From: Bryobacterales bacterium
GTDB lineage: Bacteria; Acidobacteriota; Terriglobia; Bryobacterales; Bryobacteraceae
Length of the DNA: 64,000 nucleotides
Direction: 5' to 3'
Assembly: GCA_020854055.1 (NCBI GenBank)
Contig: JADZGD010000003.1
Span: 16,679 to 80,678 of the forward strand
Position numbers and translations under genes: made by a program
Notes under the pieces: model-generated
What the model was told of the DNA's origin: nothing
Seen by the model: only the letters and a program-made list of their open reading frames with translations
The model's database searches: none
Part shown: in pieces, positions 8,470-17,679 of the stretch
Layout of the letters: each line of letters opens with the position of its first letter
How positions within the stretch are numbered: the stretch's first letter is position 1

Positions 8470-9632
8470 TACATTGCCAGCCCGCCGCAAACGGGCAAAT
8501 CCGTTCCGGTTATGAAACGGCCCGAATCACCGGCCAGGAAAACAACGGCATCCGCCACATCTTCGGGAGTACACAGCCGCCTCAAGGGAACGTGCATCGC
8601 CTCCACTTTTCTGAGGCGATCCGATCCGCCGGCTGCCGGGCCGGCCGCGCCCGAACCGGGAGAGATCATGTTCACCCGAATGCCGGCAGGACCAAGTTCC
8701 ACCGCCAGAGATTTCGTCAGCGCCTTGAGTGCGGCCGCCGCGACGGCCACCGGCGCGGTCTGCGCGGCAGGCACGGTCCAATTGATCAGTGATCCGATGT
8801 TGATGATCACGCCGCCGCGTTGCTCGCGCATCCCGGCGACGGCGGCCGCGCAGCAATTGAAGACGCTGCGTACATGGATGTCGATCAGGTCCTGATAACC
8901 GGTCCAGCCGCCATCGTCGAAAGGGTGCTTGGCGTAGGCGGCATCGGGACTGTTCACCACCAGCGTCACCGGGACTCCGAATTGCCGGCGGGCCGTGTCA
9001 CAGGCGCTAACGGCCTGGCTGCTGTCCCTCGTATCGGCCGTAAGAGAAAGGGCGCCGTTGCTGCTCTCGTAGGGGAAGTTGGTGGCTACACGCACGCCTT
9101 GACGTTCCAGGGCGGCAGCAATCGCTCCGCCGAGCCCGCTCGTGCCATTGACGAAGGCGACTCTTTCACTGAGGGGAATCGTCCGCTCAATTTCCCTGAA
9201 CTCTGGCATTTTTACAGATCCTTCTCCTTCAAGCACAACCACCCCATGCTGATTCGTTGCCTTCACCTTGAGCACCACCACTCGAGAGCCGGCGGACTTT
9301 TGGACAACCGTTAATCCGATCTCCAGGCTGTCTCCGATGAACACCGGCTGTTTCCACGAAAACGACTGGCTCATCCACAGACTCCCGGTTCCCGGTAACT
9401 GCGTGCCGATGAGTGTAGAGACGTAACTGGCCACCAGCATTCCGTGTACCACGCGGTGCTGGAAGCCGGCGCCGCGCGCGAACTCCCGGTTCATGTGCAG
9501 CGGATTGTCGTCTCCCGACAACTTCGCGAAATCGTTGACATCCTGCTCGGTGATGGTCCGCCTGATCGTGGCGGTACTTCCGGCCTCGATGTTCTCGAAC
9601 GTTGCCAGCGCGGATTGAGTGCCGGAGGTCAT
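8469..9632 (-). CDS. MaoC-like hydratase fused to a catalytically degenerate SDR domain
   Basis: Residues ~1-140 form a MaoC/hot-dog domain with the hydratase signature D-x4-N-P-x-H, seen as SGDDNPLH. Residues ~145-387 form a short-chain dehydrogenase domain with the glycine motif NGTSGLGG and the Ser of NIGSL. The Y-x3-K pair that should follow is replaced: the aligned stretch reads PVAVAAAALKAL, with Val at the Tyr position and Ala at the Lys position. The start at 9632 (MTSGTQSALATF) was chosen because upstream sequence is the antisense-like shadow of neuB. It lies 5 bp after neuB. Such fusions occur in nonulosonate loci; the substrate is unknown. Confidence 0.85.
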   Translation of the reverse strand: MTSGTQSALATFENIEAGSTATIRRTITEQDVNDFAKLSGDDNPLHMNREFARGAGFQHRVVHGMLVASYVSTLIGTQLPGTGSLWMSQSFSWKQPVFIGDSLEIGLTVVQKSAGSRVVVLKVKATNQHGVVVLEGEGSVKMPEFREIERTIPLSERVAFVNGTSGLGGAIAAALERQGVRVATNFPYESSNGALSLTADTRDSSQAVSACDTARRQFGVPVTLVVNSPDAAYAKHPFDDGGWTGYQDLIDIHVRSVFNCCAAAVAGMREQRGGVIINIGSLINWTVPAAQTAPVAVAAAALKALTKSLAVELGPAGIRVNMISPGSGAAGPAAGGSDRLRKVEAMHVPLRRLCTPEDVADAVVFLAGDSGRFITGTDLPVCGGLAM

Positions 9633-9637
9633 CGGTA

Positions 9638-10669
9638 TCAATGCGACCAGGCGAGGTCGGTTTCGCGAAGCAGTTCGCCGCTCTCGATGTCGCGCAACAG
9701 CCGGCGCCCGATCACCGAATCGATGCGATCGGCCGGAATGCCGGTTCCAGGCTTCCGCAGCGCCAGTTGATCCGGGCTCAACGTCGTTCCCGCGGGCAGT
9801 GACTCTTTCGCGACGATGCTCTTGGTGAATAGCGACCGTACCGGTTGCAGCCTCGCCGCCTGCTGATCCTTGTCGGCCGGAGCGCGCTTCATCGCCTCGA
9901 TAAATCGCACGCCCTCCACCAGTTGCTTCAACTCCGCCGTTGTTACCGAAGCTGTAACGTCCGGACCGAACATCTCCCGGCTCAGCGTGACATGAACCTC
10001 CAGCACCTGGATGCCAAGAGTAACCGCGGCGAGTCCGGGAAAGATAGTGCCCGAGTGATCCGAGAGTCCAACCGGACAACGGTACCGGGAGCGGAATACG
10101 GACAGCAGGTTGAGCCCGATATCCGCCGGAGAGCAGGGATAGCTGGTGGTGCACTGCAGCACCGTCAGCGGAAGTCCATGGCGGCGAATACGCTCCACCG
10201 CCTGGTCGATCTCGGAAAACGGACTCATTCCGGTGGACAGAAACACCGGCTGGCGCGTGGGCGCGATGCACTCCATGAGTTGGGTGTTGTTCACCTCGCC
10301 CGACGGGATCTTCCAGGCATCCACTTCCACCCGCTTCAGCAGTTCCGCCGCCTCAACTGAGAACGGCGAGCTAAGAAACTTCAACCCACGGTCGGCGGCG
10401 TGTTTCCGCAGCCCCATCCATTGCTCTTCGGTGAACTGCATCCGCCGCCAATATTCCCAGCGGCTTTCATCCTGAAGGCTGAACTTCACCCGCCACGGTT
10501 CGCCCGGTGTGCTCTCGGCTGCGGCGATGTGCGTTTGAAACTTGACCGCATCGGCGCCGGCATTGGCAATGGCGTCAATAAACGCATGAGCGAAGCCGAG
10601 GCTGCCATCGTGAGCTTGCGCCACCTCGCCAATGATCATGCACGGCCGCTCGCTGTTCTTATACGACAT
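9638..10669 (-). CDS. neuB: N-acetylneuraminate synthase family protein (NeuB/LegI/PseI)
   Basis: The enzyme condenses phosphoenolpyruvate with a six-carbon amino sugar to make a nonulosonic acid. Family features are IIGEVAQAHDGS near the N-terminus, DAVKFQTH, the substrate-binding KIPSGEVNN, FLSTGMS, and GLSDHSG. The C-terminal ~65 residues form the SAF antifreeze-like domain that closes over the active site, ending with GRRLLRDIESGELL. The ATG at 10669 (MSYKNSERP) is preferred over a TTG at 10675. It overlaps the permease gene by 11 bp. Length, 343 residues, is normal for the family. Sialic versus legionaminic specificity is unresolved; upstream dehydratase and aminotransferase genes favour legionaminic-like. 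Confidence 0.93.
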   Translation of the reverse strand: MSYKNSERPCMIIGEVAQAHDGSLGFAHAFIDAIANAGADAVKFQTHIAAAESTPGEPWRVKFSLQDESRWEYWRRMQFTEEQWMGLRKHAADRGLKFLSSPFSVEAAELLKRVEVDAWKIPSGEVNNTQLMECIAPTRQPVFLSTGMSPFSEIDQAVERIRRHGLPLTVLQCTTSYPCSPADIGLNLLSVFRSRYRCPVGLSDHSGTIFPGLAAVTLGIQVLEVHVTLSREMFGPDVTASVTTAELKQLVEGVRFIEAMKRAPADKDQQAARLQPVRSLFTKSIVAKESLPAGTTLSPDQLALRKPGTGIPADRIDSVIGRRLLRDIESGELLRETDLAWSH

Positions 10670-11540
10670 CGGCAAAGGACCTTTCCATCCGGCGGAAATA
10701 CAGCGCTCCGCTGATCAGGGCCAGCAGCGAAACCACCGCCGAGATCGCAATCATTGGGCCGGACACGGAAGTCGATCCGAGCAGCACCCAGCGAAAGCCG
10801 TCCACCACTCCGGCCATCGGATTCAATCCGTAAAGCAGGCGCCACTTTTCCGGCAACAGGCTGCTTGGATACGCGATTGGCGTCGCGAACATCCAGAACT
10901 GCGTGAGGAACGGAACCGTGTACTTGACGTCGCGGAACTTCACATTCATTGCCGAAAGCCACAACCCCACTCCCAGCGCCGTAACGAAAGCCAGTAACAC
11001 GAAAAAGGGAAGCCAGACCACGTTGTGGGTGGGCGTCCGCCCGTACCAGGCCATCATCACCAGTAGCACCGAAAACGCCAGCGTGAAGTCCACCAGGCCC
11101 GAACATACGGTCCCCATGGGAATCGCCAGCCTTGGGAAGTAAACCTTCTTGATCAGGTTGGAACTGCCCACCAGGCTATCGGCGGACTGGCTGAGCCCCT
11201 GGGCGAAAAAGGTCCACGGTACCAGGGCGGCATAACTGAACAGCGAATACGGAAGACCATCGGAAGGCACCTTGGCCAGCCTTCCGAAAAACAGCGAAAA
11301 CACCAGCATCGTGAAGAACGGCTGAATAATCGCCCAGGCCGCGCCGAGAGCGGTCTGTTTGTAGCGAACTTTGACGTCCCTCCACACCAGGAAGTACATC
11401 AACTCGCGGTAGTTCCACAGTTCCCGAAGTTGCAGCGCCACCCAGCCGCGAGTAGGCTCAATCCGGTAATGGGCTAGTGGCTCAGTCGCCGGTGCCGGCC
11501 CACCGTCCTGCTCCAAAACTCGATACTCGCTGGCTGTCAT
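10659..11540 (-). CDS. Polysaccharide ABC transporter permease (Wzm/TagG family)
   Basis: This is a 293-residue inner-membrane permease of the ABC-2 family. It has about six hydrophobic segments after a cytoplasmic N-terminus and the family start RELWNYRELMYFLVWRDVKV, followed by RYKQTALGAAW. It exports finished or lipid-linked glycan with the ATPase at 163-1428. The ATG at 11540 has a clear AAGGAG seven bases upstream. The gene overlaps the CapD-like gene by 59 bp and neuB by 11 bp. The ATPase and permease genes are separated by about 9 kb of sugar-biosynthesis genes, an unusual spacing for a transporter pair. Confidence 0.93.
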   Translation of the reverse strand: MTASEYRVLEQDGGPAPATEPLAHYRIEPTRGWVALQLRELWNYRELMYFLVWRDVKVRYKQTALGAAWAIIQPFFTMLVFSLFFGRLAKVPSDGLPYSLFSYAALVPWTFFAQGLSQSADSLVGSSNLIKKVYFPRLAIPMGTVCSGLVDFTLAFSVLLVMMAWYGRTPTHNVVWLPFFVLLAFVTALGVGLWLSAMNVKFRDVKYTVPFLTQFWMFATPIAYPSSLLPEKWRLLYGLNPMAGVVDGFRWVLLGSTSVSGPMIAISAVVSLLALISGALYFRRMERSFADVV

Positions 11541-13458
11541 GCAATTCTCCTTTTACAATGTGTGGGTGCGGCGCATTCTTTGTAAGAACCTCCCGCCAGT
11601 GGCCGTCCGGGTTGTACTCCGGAACAAGTTGCTTTAATAACTGAATCGCCGTTACCTCGTCCCGCCCATGAAGCTGCTTTTTCAATTCGCGGATCCACGC
11701 TTCGATTTCCGCGCCGCGTGGCCGTTGGCTGCGAAGAACCTTGATCTTTTCGTGGTAAGTCGGGGCGATATCCTCGCTATCCAGCACCAGTTCCTCGAAT
11801 AATTTCTCTCCCGGCCGCAGGCCGGTGAAGCGGATTTCAATTTCGCTCTCGTCTCTGCCGGATAGCCGGATCATGTTGCGCGCAAGGTCGACAATGTGTA
11901 CCGGTTCGCCCATGTCCAGCACGAAGATCTCCGATCCGTGACCCATTGTTGACGCCTGCAGCACCAGTTGCACCGCCTCCGGAATGGTCATGAAGTAGCG
12001 CTTCATCTCCGGATGGGTGACGGTCACCGGCCCGCCCGCCATGATCTGCTGCTTGAATAGCGGAATCACGCTGCCGTTGCTGCCCAGTACATTGCCGAAG
12101 CGCACACAGACGAATCGCGTGCTCCCCAGCGTGGCATCCTGCATGGAGGAAACGATCAGCTCGGCAACACGCTTGGTGGCGCCCATGATGCTGGTCGGAT
12201 GGACCGCCTTATCGGAAGAAATCATCAGGAACGAGCCCACGCGCGATGCCCGCGCCAGAGCCGCCAGGTTATAGGTTCCAATCACGTTGTTCCGCAGAGC
12301 CTCCAGTAAATGAGACTCCATCAGCGGAACATGCTTATAGGCCGCTGCATGAAAGATCGAATCGACGTGGTGATCGCCGATCACTTCTTCCACCCGCAGC
12401 GTGTCGCGAATGTCGCCGATGCACGGGAGCACATCGAGTTGCGGAAAACGATCCTTCAACTCCAGTTGCAGCCGGTACAGCTCGCTTTCATTCTGTTCAA
12501 ATGCGATCAGTTGCTTCAGGTCGAAGTGTGACAACTGGCGGCACAGCTCGGATCCGATCGAACCGGCGGCTCCGGTAACCAGAACCACCCTGCCATCCAC
12601 CGCGGCGCGTATCTGCGTTTCATCCAGCTTTACCGGTTCGCGGCCAAGCAGATCGAGCACCGATACCTCGCGCAGTTGCTTGGTGAGCACGCGGCCCGAA
12701 ATCAACTCCCCGATGCTCGGTACCGTTTTGCACGGGACGTGCGCTGCCCGGCAGTTGGCCAGCGCTTCCTGCTTCCGGCGGCCGGCGGCGGAAGGCATGG
12801 CGATAATGATCTCGTCCACATTTCGCCCTCTGCGCCTGAACCCTTCTACGATGACGCTGGCGTCACGCCCGCGCCCAAGAACCTGGGTACCATCGATATC
12901 CGTGCCGCGAATGGCGGGATCGTCGTCCAGAAATCCTAACGCGCGATAGCCGAGCGAGTGATTGTCTCGTAGTTCGCGCAGGATGGTGACTCCCGCCCGC
13001 CCGGCGCCGTAAATGATCACATTTCTTGCTCCCGGCTCGGGGGAAGCCTTACTCCTGCTGGCGGCGAACAGGCGCGCGATGAAGCGTACGCCCGCGGTAA
13101 GAAGAATCGAGTTCTGAAGATCGATGACATAGATCGAGCGTGGAAAGCCCGCGCCAACCACGATGTAGGTCAGACCGGCGAATAGAGCCGAGGCGATAGC
13201 GTTGGCGATGATGATTCGGAATAGATCGGTTACGCCGGCATAGCGCCAGCCGCCATGATCGAAACGTGCAAAGTAAAACACGCAGGACTTGCATAGCAGC
13301 GCAATCGCAAGTCCAGCGAATAGATGAGCCGCCTCATTTCCGGGGATTCCGAAATCAAACCTCAACAAGAAGGCACTGGTGAGGCTCGCGGCAATCAATA
13401 CGACGTGGAGAGCGCGGAGCAGCGAAACCCAGTGGCGATGTAGAAGGCGGAAAGTCAT
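11482..13458 (-). CDS. Membrane-bound nucleoside-diphosphate-sugar 4,6-dehydratase (PglF/CapD family)
   Basis: This 658-residue protein has about four N-terminal membrane helices, a first Rossmann-like domain (IYGAGRAGVTILREL) and a catalytic extended-SDR domain (VTGAAGSIGSELCRQL). The family signature SSDKAVHPTSIMGATKRVAE is split here as SSDKAVHPTS and MGATKRVAE. It converts UDP-GlcNAc to the 4-keto-6-deoxy sugar, the first step to bacillosamine or legionaminic acid. The ATG at 13458 (MTFRLLHRH) is favoured; upstream frame to 13542 lies in the aminotransferase gene. The aminotransferase expected to use its product is 13 bp upstream. Confidence 0.92.
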   Translation of the reverse strand: MTFRLLHRHWVSLLRALHVVLIAASLTSAFLLRFDFGIPGNEAAHLFAGLAIALLCKSCVFYFARFDHGGWRYAGVTDLFRIIIANAIASALFAGLTYIVVGAGFPRSIYVIDLQNSILLTAGVRFIARLFAASRSKASPEPGARNVIIYGAGRAGVTILRELRDNHSLGYRALGFLDDDPAIRGTDIDGTQVLGRGRDASVIVEGFRRRGRNVDEIIIAMPSAAGRRKQEALANCRAAHVPCKTVPSIGELISGRVLTKQLREVSVLDLLGREPVKLDETQIRAAVDGRVVLVTGAAGSIGSELCRQLSHFDLKQLIAFEQNESELYRLQLELKDRFPQLDVLPCIGDIRDTLRVEEVIGDHHVDSIFHAAAYKHVPLMESHLLEALRNNVIGTYNLAALARASRVGSFLMISSDKAVHPTSIMGATKRVAELIVSSMQDATLGSTRFVCVRFGNVLGSNGSVIPLFKQQIMAGGPVTVTHPEMKRYFMTIPEAVQLVLQASTMGHGSEIFVLDMGEPVHIVDLARNMIRLSGRDESEIEIRFTGLRPGEKLFEELVLDSEDIAPTYHEKIKVLRSQRPRGAEIEAWIRELKKQLHGRDEVTAIQLLKQLVPEYNPDGHWREVLTKNAPHPHIVKGELHDSQRVSSFGAGRWAGTGD

Positions 13459-13471
13459 TGTATTTCTTGTT

Positions 13472-14668
13472 TCATGCGCAGGGGGCAAAACTCTTTTTCG
13501 CCCTTCTTGCGTTATGCAGAGTCTGTTTGACAATCGCGGCAACCCGCCGCACCTCGTCTTCTGTCAGACGCGAATGCATCGGCAGTGAAACCAGCCGCGG
13601 ATAAAGAGCCAGCGCGCGGGGACAGGCGTTATGCGGCAGTTCCGCCCACGGCCGGAAAAAGCTCAACAGGGGAACGGGAATGAAATGAACGCTTGCGCCG
13701 ATACCACGCTTGCGCAAGCTCTCGATAAACTCGGCGCGATCGAGGTTGATCTGCTCCAGGTTGAGCCGGATGGCGAACAGATGCCAGGCGTGCCGCCGGC
13801 CGGCGCGCTCCCGCGGCAGTTCCAACTCATCGACATCCGCCAGCAGTTCGCGGTACAGATCGGCAATCCGCTTGCGTGCGGCGATGAAGCTTTCCAACCG
13901 GCGCAACTGCTGAAGGCCAATGCCCGATAGCAGATCCGGCAGGTTATACTTGAACCCCGGCTCAAGGACGTCGTAAAACCAGTTTCCTTCACGTGAGTAG
14001 CGGTTCCAGGCATCTTTCGAGATCCCGTGCAGAGCAAGCGTTTTCATCTGCTCGTACAGATCCGCGCTCCCGGTTGTAACCATGCCACCCTCACCGGTGG
14101 TGAGATTCTTGGTGGCGTAAAAGCTGAAGGCAACCACGTCGCTCGGTGCCGAAGATGCGCCGATGGGTACATCGTGGTAGCAGGCGCCAACCGCGTGCGC
14201 GGCATCTTCCACCACGGCCAGGCCGTATTCTTCGGCCAGCCGCCAAATGCCGTCCATCTCACAGGGGAGGCCCCCCAGGTGAACCGGTATGATGGCCCGG
14301 GTTTTGGATGTAACCCGCTTCCGGGCTGACTCCGGCGAGAGATTCCCGTCAGCGTCCACATCGGCCAGCACCGGCGTTGCGCCTGCGTGCAAAATCGCCG
14401 TGATCGTGGCGCAGAACGTCAGCGGCGTCGTGATCACCTCATCACCCGGTTTAAGCCGCAGCGCGGTCAACGCCAGGTGAAGTCCAGCCGTGCAGGAACT
14501 CACCGCCAGTGACTGTCGGGCGTTGGTGTATTCCCGGAACTCCTTTTCAAACTGAGCCGTCTTTTCTCCGGTTGTAAGCCAGCCGGAGCGCATGGTCGCG
14601 ACGACCTCCGCGATTTCCTCCTCACCGATGTCAGGTACTGAAAAAGAGATGTAACTACTACTATTCAT
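13472..14668 (-). CDS. DegT/DnrJ/EryC1/StrS aminotransferase
   Basis: This 398-residue PLP-dependent sugar aminotransferase probably aminates the 4-keto sugar made by the PglF/CapD-like enzyme. The PLP lysine lies in YATKNLTTGEGG, and VVEDAAHAVGA is the typical cofactor-binding Asp segment; SSCTAGLHLAL forms the phosphate cup. The start MNSSSYISFSVPDIGEEE at 14668 overlaps the sugar-transferase stop as ATGA. The order dehydratase-aminotransferase matches PglF-PglE and LegB-LegC pairs. Product identity, for example UDP-4-amino-4,6-dideoxy-GlcNAc, is inferred. Confidence 0.93.
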   Translation of the reverse strand: MNSSSYISFSVPDIGEEEIAEVVATMRSGWLTTGEKTAQFEKEFREYTNARQSLAVSSCTAGLHLALTALRLKPGDEVITTPLTFCATITAILHAGATPVLADVDADGNLSPESARKRVTSKTRAIIPVHLGGLPCEMDGIWRLAEEYGLAVVEDAAHAVGACYHDVPIGASSAPSDVVAFSFYATKNLTTGEGGMVTTGSADLYEQMKTLALHGISKDAWNRYSREGNWFYDVLEPGFKYNLPDLLSGIGLQQLRRLESFIAARKRIADLYRELLADVDELELPRERAGRRHAWHLFAIRLNLEQINLDRAEFIESLRKRGIGASVHFIPVPLLSFFRPWAELPHNACPRALALYPRLVSLPMHSRLTEDEVRRVAAIVKQTLHNARRAKKSFAPCA

Positions 14669-15330
14669 GCATTCTCCGATGATGCTGACTCCCAGGCCGA
14701 GACATTGAATTCGAAGTGTCGTGGAAAGAAACTGGAAAGCACTGTGTACAGCAAAATTCGAAAGTCCTCCGTTAGCGAGCGTGCGCGCAGATACCGCAGA
14801 TTGATGGCAAGCTTCCTGGGCAGAATCGTCTCCCGGTAATAGCGCACCGGATCGGCCGCGCCCGAAAGCAGATTCTCTTCGTCCCGGAATATCAGTGTGG
14901 CGATATCGGTGATTCCCGGCCGTGCGCTCAGCACCGCCTGCCACGTGGGATCGCTCAGGTCAACAAATTCGGGCACCTCCGGCCGCGGGCCGATCAGGCT
15001 CATGTCCCCGCGGCACACGTTCCACAACTGCGGCAGTTCGTCCAGCTTGTACCGGCGTAGAATCGCGCCGCTACGCGTGATCCGGTGGTCTCCACTACGG
15101 GTGACGGAAGCCCCCGTAGTCCGCAGCCGCATGGTTCGCAACTTCAGAATGGAGAACAGGCGGCCGCCCCGCCCCACCCGCTTCTGGCGGAACAACACGG
15201 GCAACCCGTCTTCCAACACCACCGCGGCGGCGGCAATGGCGATCAGTGGAGAGGCCGCCACCAGAGCGCACAGCGCGATCGTGCGCTCGGCGGCGGCTCG
15301 CACCACGAATGTCATCCCGATGTGCATCAT
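14665..15330 (-). CDS. Undecaprenyl-phosphate sugar phosphotransferase (PglC/WcaJ type)
   Basis: This is a monotopic initiating phosphoglycosyltransferase that puts the first sugar-phosphate on undecaprenyl phosphate at the inner membrane. It has one N-terminal membrane segment (ALCALVAASPLIAI), the KLRTMR motif, the RRYKLDELPQLWNV stretch and MSLIGPRPE, all family hallmarks. At about 221 residues it is the short PglC-like form without extra N-terminal helices. The start is uncertain: ATGs at 15330, 15327 and 15315 are possible, none with a strong ribosome-binding site. A longer frame to 15426 would overlap the kinase gene. PglC likeness and the dehydratase/aminotransferase neighbours suggest a bacillosamine-type substrate. 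Confidence 0.9.
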   Translation of the reverse strand: MMHIGMTFVVRAAAERTIALCALVAASPLIAIAAAAVVLEDGLPVLFRQKRVGRGGRLFSILKLRTMRLRTTGASVTRSGDHRITRSGAILRRYKLDELPQLWNVCRGDMSLIGPRPEVPEFVDLSDPTWQAVLSARPGITDIATLIFRDEENLLSGAADPVRYYRETILPRKLAINLRYLRARSLTEDFRILLYTVLSSFFPRHFEFNVSAWESASSENA

Positions 15331-15362
15331 GATGTGCGTAAGGCGAAACGAAGTTGGACCGG

Positions 15363-17666
15363 CTATGCGTGAACCGAATAGTCGGCGTAGGCGTATCCGT
15401 AGCGCGTCGCGGAGCGTACGTCCCACCGGTTCAGGATCGTGCCAAGAACCCTGCTGCCGCCCTCCACCAGCAGTTGCTTTGCAAACAACGCTTCCCGCGG
15501 CCTGGTCTTTCCGGCGCGAATCACCAGGATGGCGGCGTCAGCCCAGCGCCCCAACACACGGGCGTCGGCCAGGTGCAGCAGGGGCGGAGTATCGATCAGG
15601 ATCACATCGAACTCGCTCCTCAGCCTCTTCAGCAGCTTCGGAAGTTGCTCGGAGTAGAGGACGCTGGAAATGTTGGCGCTCGACGGGCCGGAGGGAAGCA
15701 GCCACAGTCCGGGTACCTGTGTCCGGCGTGCCAGTGACACCGTGGGTGTCGTGTCAAATGTATCTTTCTCCAGCAGCAGATTACTAAGTCCCCATGTATT
15801 GGGCACATTAAAAATGGGAGGAAGCTTCGGATTGCGCAGGTCCGCGTCGATGATCAAAACTCTAGGCAGAACTTCAGCCAGAGCCACGCCCAGGTTGCCG
15901 GTTACGGTGCTCTTGCCATCTCCTCTCGACGCGCTCGTCATCATGATTACCTGCGGGCGATCGCCGTTACCGTTGCCCAGAATCGATGCCACCGCGCCGC
16001 GGAACGACTCGGCAAGCACCGACTCACGGTCAAACCAGGTGGCTAGCGCCAGGTTCTGGTTGTTGTCCAAAGCCGGTCCATCCGAAACGTTCAGTGATTG
16101 GATCCGCCGGTTGAAGCCGTTCGTGGCGCGGGCCGCGGGCTCCTTGATCGCCGAACGCTCAGGAATAAGCCCCCACTCCGGTAACCCGAGATGATACGGA
16201 ATGTCTCCCGGCGATTTCAGGGTGCGGTTCAGCAGATCCTTGCCGACTACCAGTCCCAGCCCCAGCGCCAGGCCGGCAACCGCGCCCATCAGCGTGTTGC
16301 GGAACGGTAGCGGTTTGAAGGGCGCCTGCGCCGGCTCGGCGAGGTCAAGCACGCGGATGCTGCTGCCGCGCGCCGCCGAAACGATGGCCGATTCGTTCAC
16401 TTTGCGGACCAGTTCGTCATACAACCGGCGCAACGAATCCACTTCCCGCTGGATGATTTCGTGTTCCACCAGCGATTGCGACATCTTGGTAACCGCCGTT
16501 CTCTGCGTCCGGTATGCGCCGAGCAGCAGGGACTCCCGCTCGGCCGCCGCTTTGTACTCATTGCGGATTCGCCCAACGATACTGCCGCGCTCCCGCTGTA
16601 GCGTGGATTGAAGCTCCTGTATCTGCGCCTGCACCCGCTTCACTTTGTAGTGCTCCGGAGTGAGCTCCGAACTCAACTCAGCCAGTTCCCGCTTGAGATC
16701 GGTCAGCTTGGTCTGGTATCCGCTCAGCCGTTCGTTGTCGATCACTTCCGGAATCGACTCGATCGGCACGGAATTGGCCACTTCGTAAAGCGACTGTTTC
16801 GCGATACGCTCCGATTGGGCCTTGGTCAGCTCATCCTGAAGTTGCATCAACTGCGTCTGGCCGACCTCCCGTTTGTCGTCGGGACTGAGAACGATTCCCG
16901 ACGTTCGTTCGTAGGTCCGGAGTTGGTTTTCCGATACCTGCAGCCTGCCCTTGAGATCTTCCAGTTGCTTGGTCAACCACTCCCGCGTCCGCTGCGCCGC
17001 GGCCCACCGCGTTGAAAGATGCTCGTCAATGTAGACGCCCACCAGCGTGTTGGCATATTCGGCGGAATACACCGGGTCGGCGGAATCGCTGGTGACTTCG
17101 ATAATGCGCGTGTTGTCGAGGACCTTGACCTTGTAATCAATCTTGGGCAGGCCGGATGCGGGCGCCGGTTCGAAGGCCGCGCAGTTCAACCCCAAGTACT
17201 CGCACCAGCTCTGCAGGTGTCTGGGCGGGTTGTTGTTCCAGTTCTGCTTCTGGCCCAACAGTTTCCGCTCCACCGCCAGCATCATGGATTTGCTCTGCAA
17301 AATCCTTGCCTGCGTCTGGATGTAAGACTCCGGCGTGAAGCTCTGACCGCCGGAGCCCGGGTCGCCATCGCCGAGGCCCAGGTGAACCGTCGAGTCGGGA
17401 ACCGTCTGTATTTCGATCGTCGCCCGGGATTCATACAACGGGACTTGCCACAGCGACAATCCAAACAACGCCGCCGCGCCCAGTAGCGTGAAAAATAGGA
17501 TCATCCGGATGTGCCTCCGGATCAGTGAAAGGTAGTCAAGCACGCCATCGCTCGATGCTTCACGGTTTCCAAAGACCGGTTCCATAAAGAACGGACCCTG
17601 AAGTCCTGCCGCCGGCGAGAGTTGCTTCGCGATCGTTCGTGGTTGATGGACGAGTTCCTCAGACAT
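15363..17666 (-). CDS. Exopolysaccharide chain-length regulator with tyrosine autokinase domain (Wzc/ExoP type)
   Basis: This is a 767-residue inner-membrane protein. Residues ~45-480 form the Wzz chain-length domain with membrane helices near 55-75 and 455-475 and a long periplasmic coiled-coil. The cytoplasmic BY-kinase domain has Walker A SASRGDGKST near residue 575, Walker A' LIIDADLRNPKLP near 604, and Walker B ILIDTPPLL. The C-terminus YGYAYADYSVHA carries a short tyrosine cluster, the usual autophosphorylation site. It precedes the sugar transferase by 32 bp and follows the Wza-like gene by 13 bp. It would control polymer length and export. Confidence 0.93.
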   Translation of the reverse strand: MSEELVHQPRTIAKQLSPAAGLQGPFFMEPVFGNREASSDGVLDYLSLIRRHIRMILFFTLLGAAALFGLSLWQVPLYESRATIEIQTVPDSTVHLGLGDGDPGSGGQSFTPESYIQTQARILQSKSMMLAVERKLLGQKQNWNNNPPRHLQSWCEYLGLNCAAFEPAPASGLPKIDYKVKVLDNTRIIEVTSDSADPVYSAEYANTLVGVYIDEHLSTRWAAAQRTREWLTKQLEDLKGRLQVSENQLRTYERTSGIVLSPDDKREVGQTQLMQLQDELTKAQSERIAKQSLYEVANSVPIESIPEVIDNERLSGYQTKLTDLKRELAELSSELTPEHYKVKRVQAQIQELQSTLQRERGSIVGRIRNEYKAAAERESLLLGAYRTQRTAVTKMSQSLVEHEIIQREVDSLRRLYDELVRKVNESAIVSAARGSSIRVLDLAEPAQAPFKPLPFRNTLMGAVAGLALGLGLVVGKDLLNRTLKSPGDIPYHLGLPEWGLIPERSAIKEPAARATNGFNRRIQSLNVSDGPALDNNQNLALATWFDRESVLAESFRGAVASILGNGNGDRPQVIMMTSASRGDGKSTVTGNLGVALAEVLPRVLIIDADLRNPKLPPIFNVPNTWGLSNLLLEKDTFDTTPTVSLARRTQVPGLWLLPSGPSSANISSVLYSEQLPKLLKRLRSEFDVILIDTPPLLHLADARVLGRWADAAILVIRAGKTRPREALFAKQLLVEGGSRVLGTILNRWDVRSATRYGYAYADYSVHA

Positions 17667-17679
17667 AGTTAGTACCTTG

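Noticed and set aside
9633..10271. N-terminal 213-residue extension of the MaoC-SDR frame
   Set aside because: The extension overlaps neuB in another frame and has shadow-like composition. The ATG at 9632 starts a normal MaoC domain 5 bp after the neuB stop.
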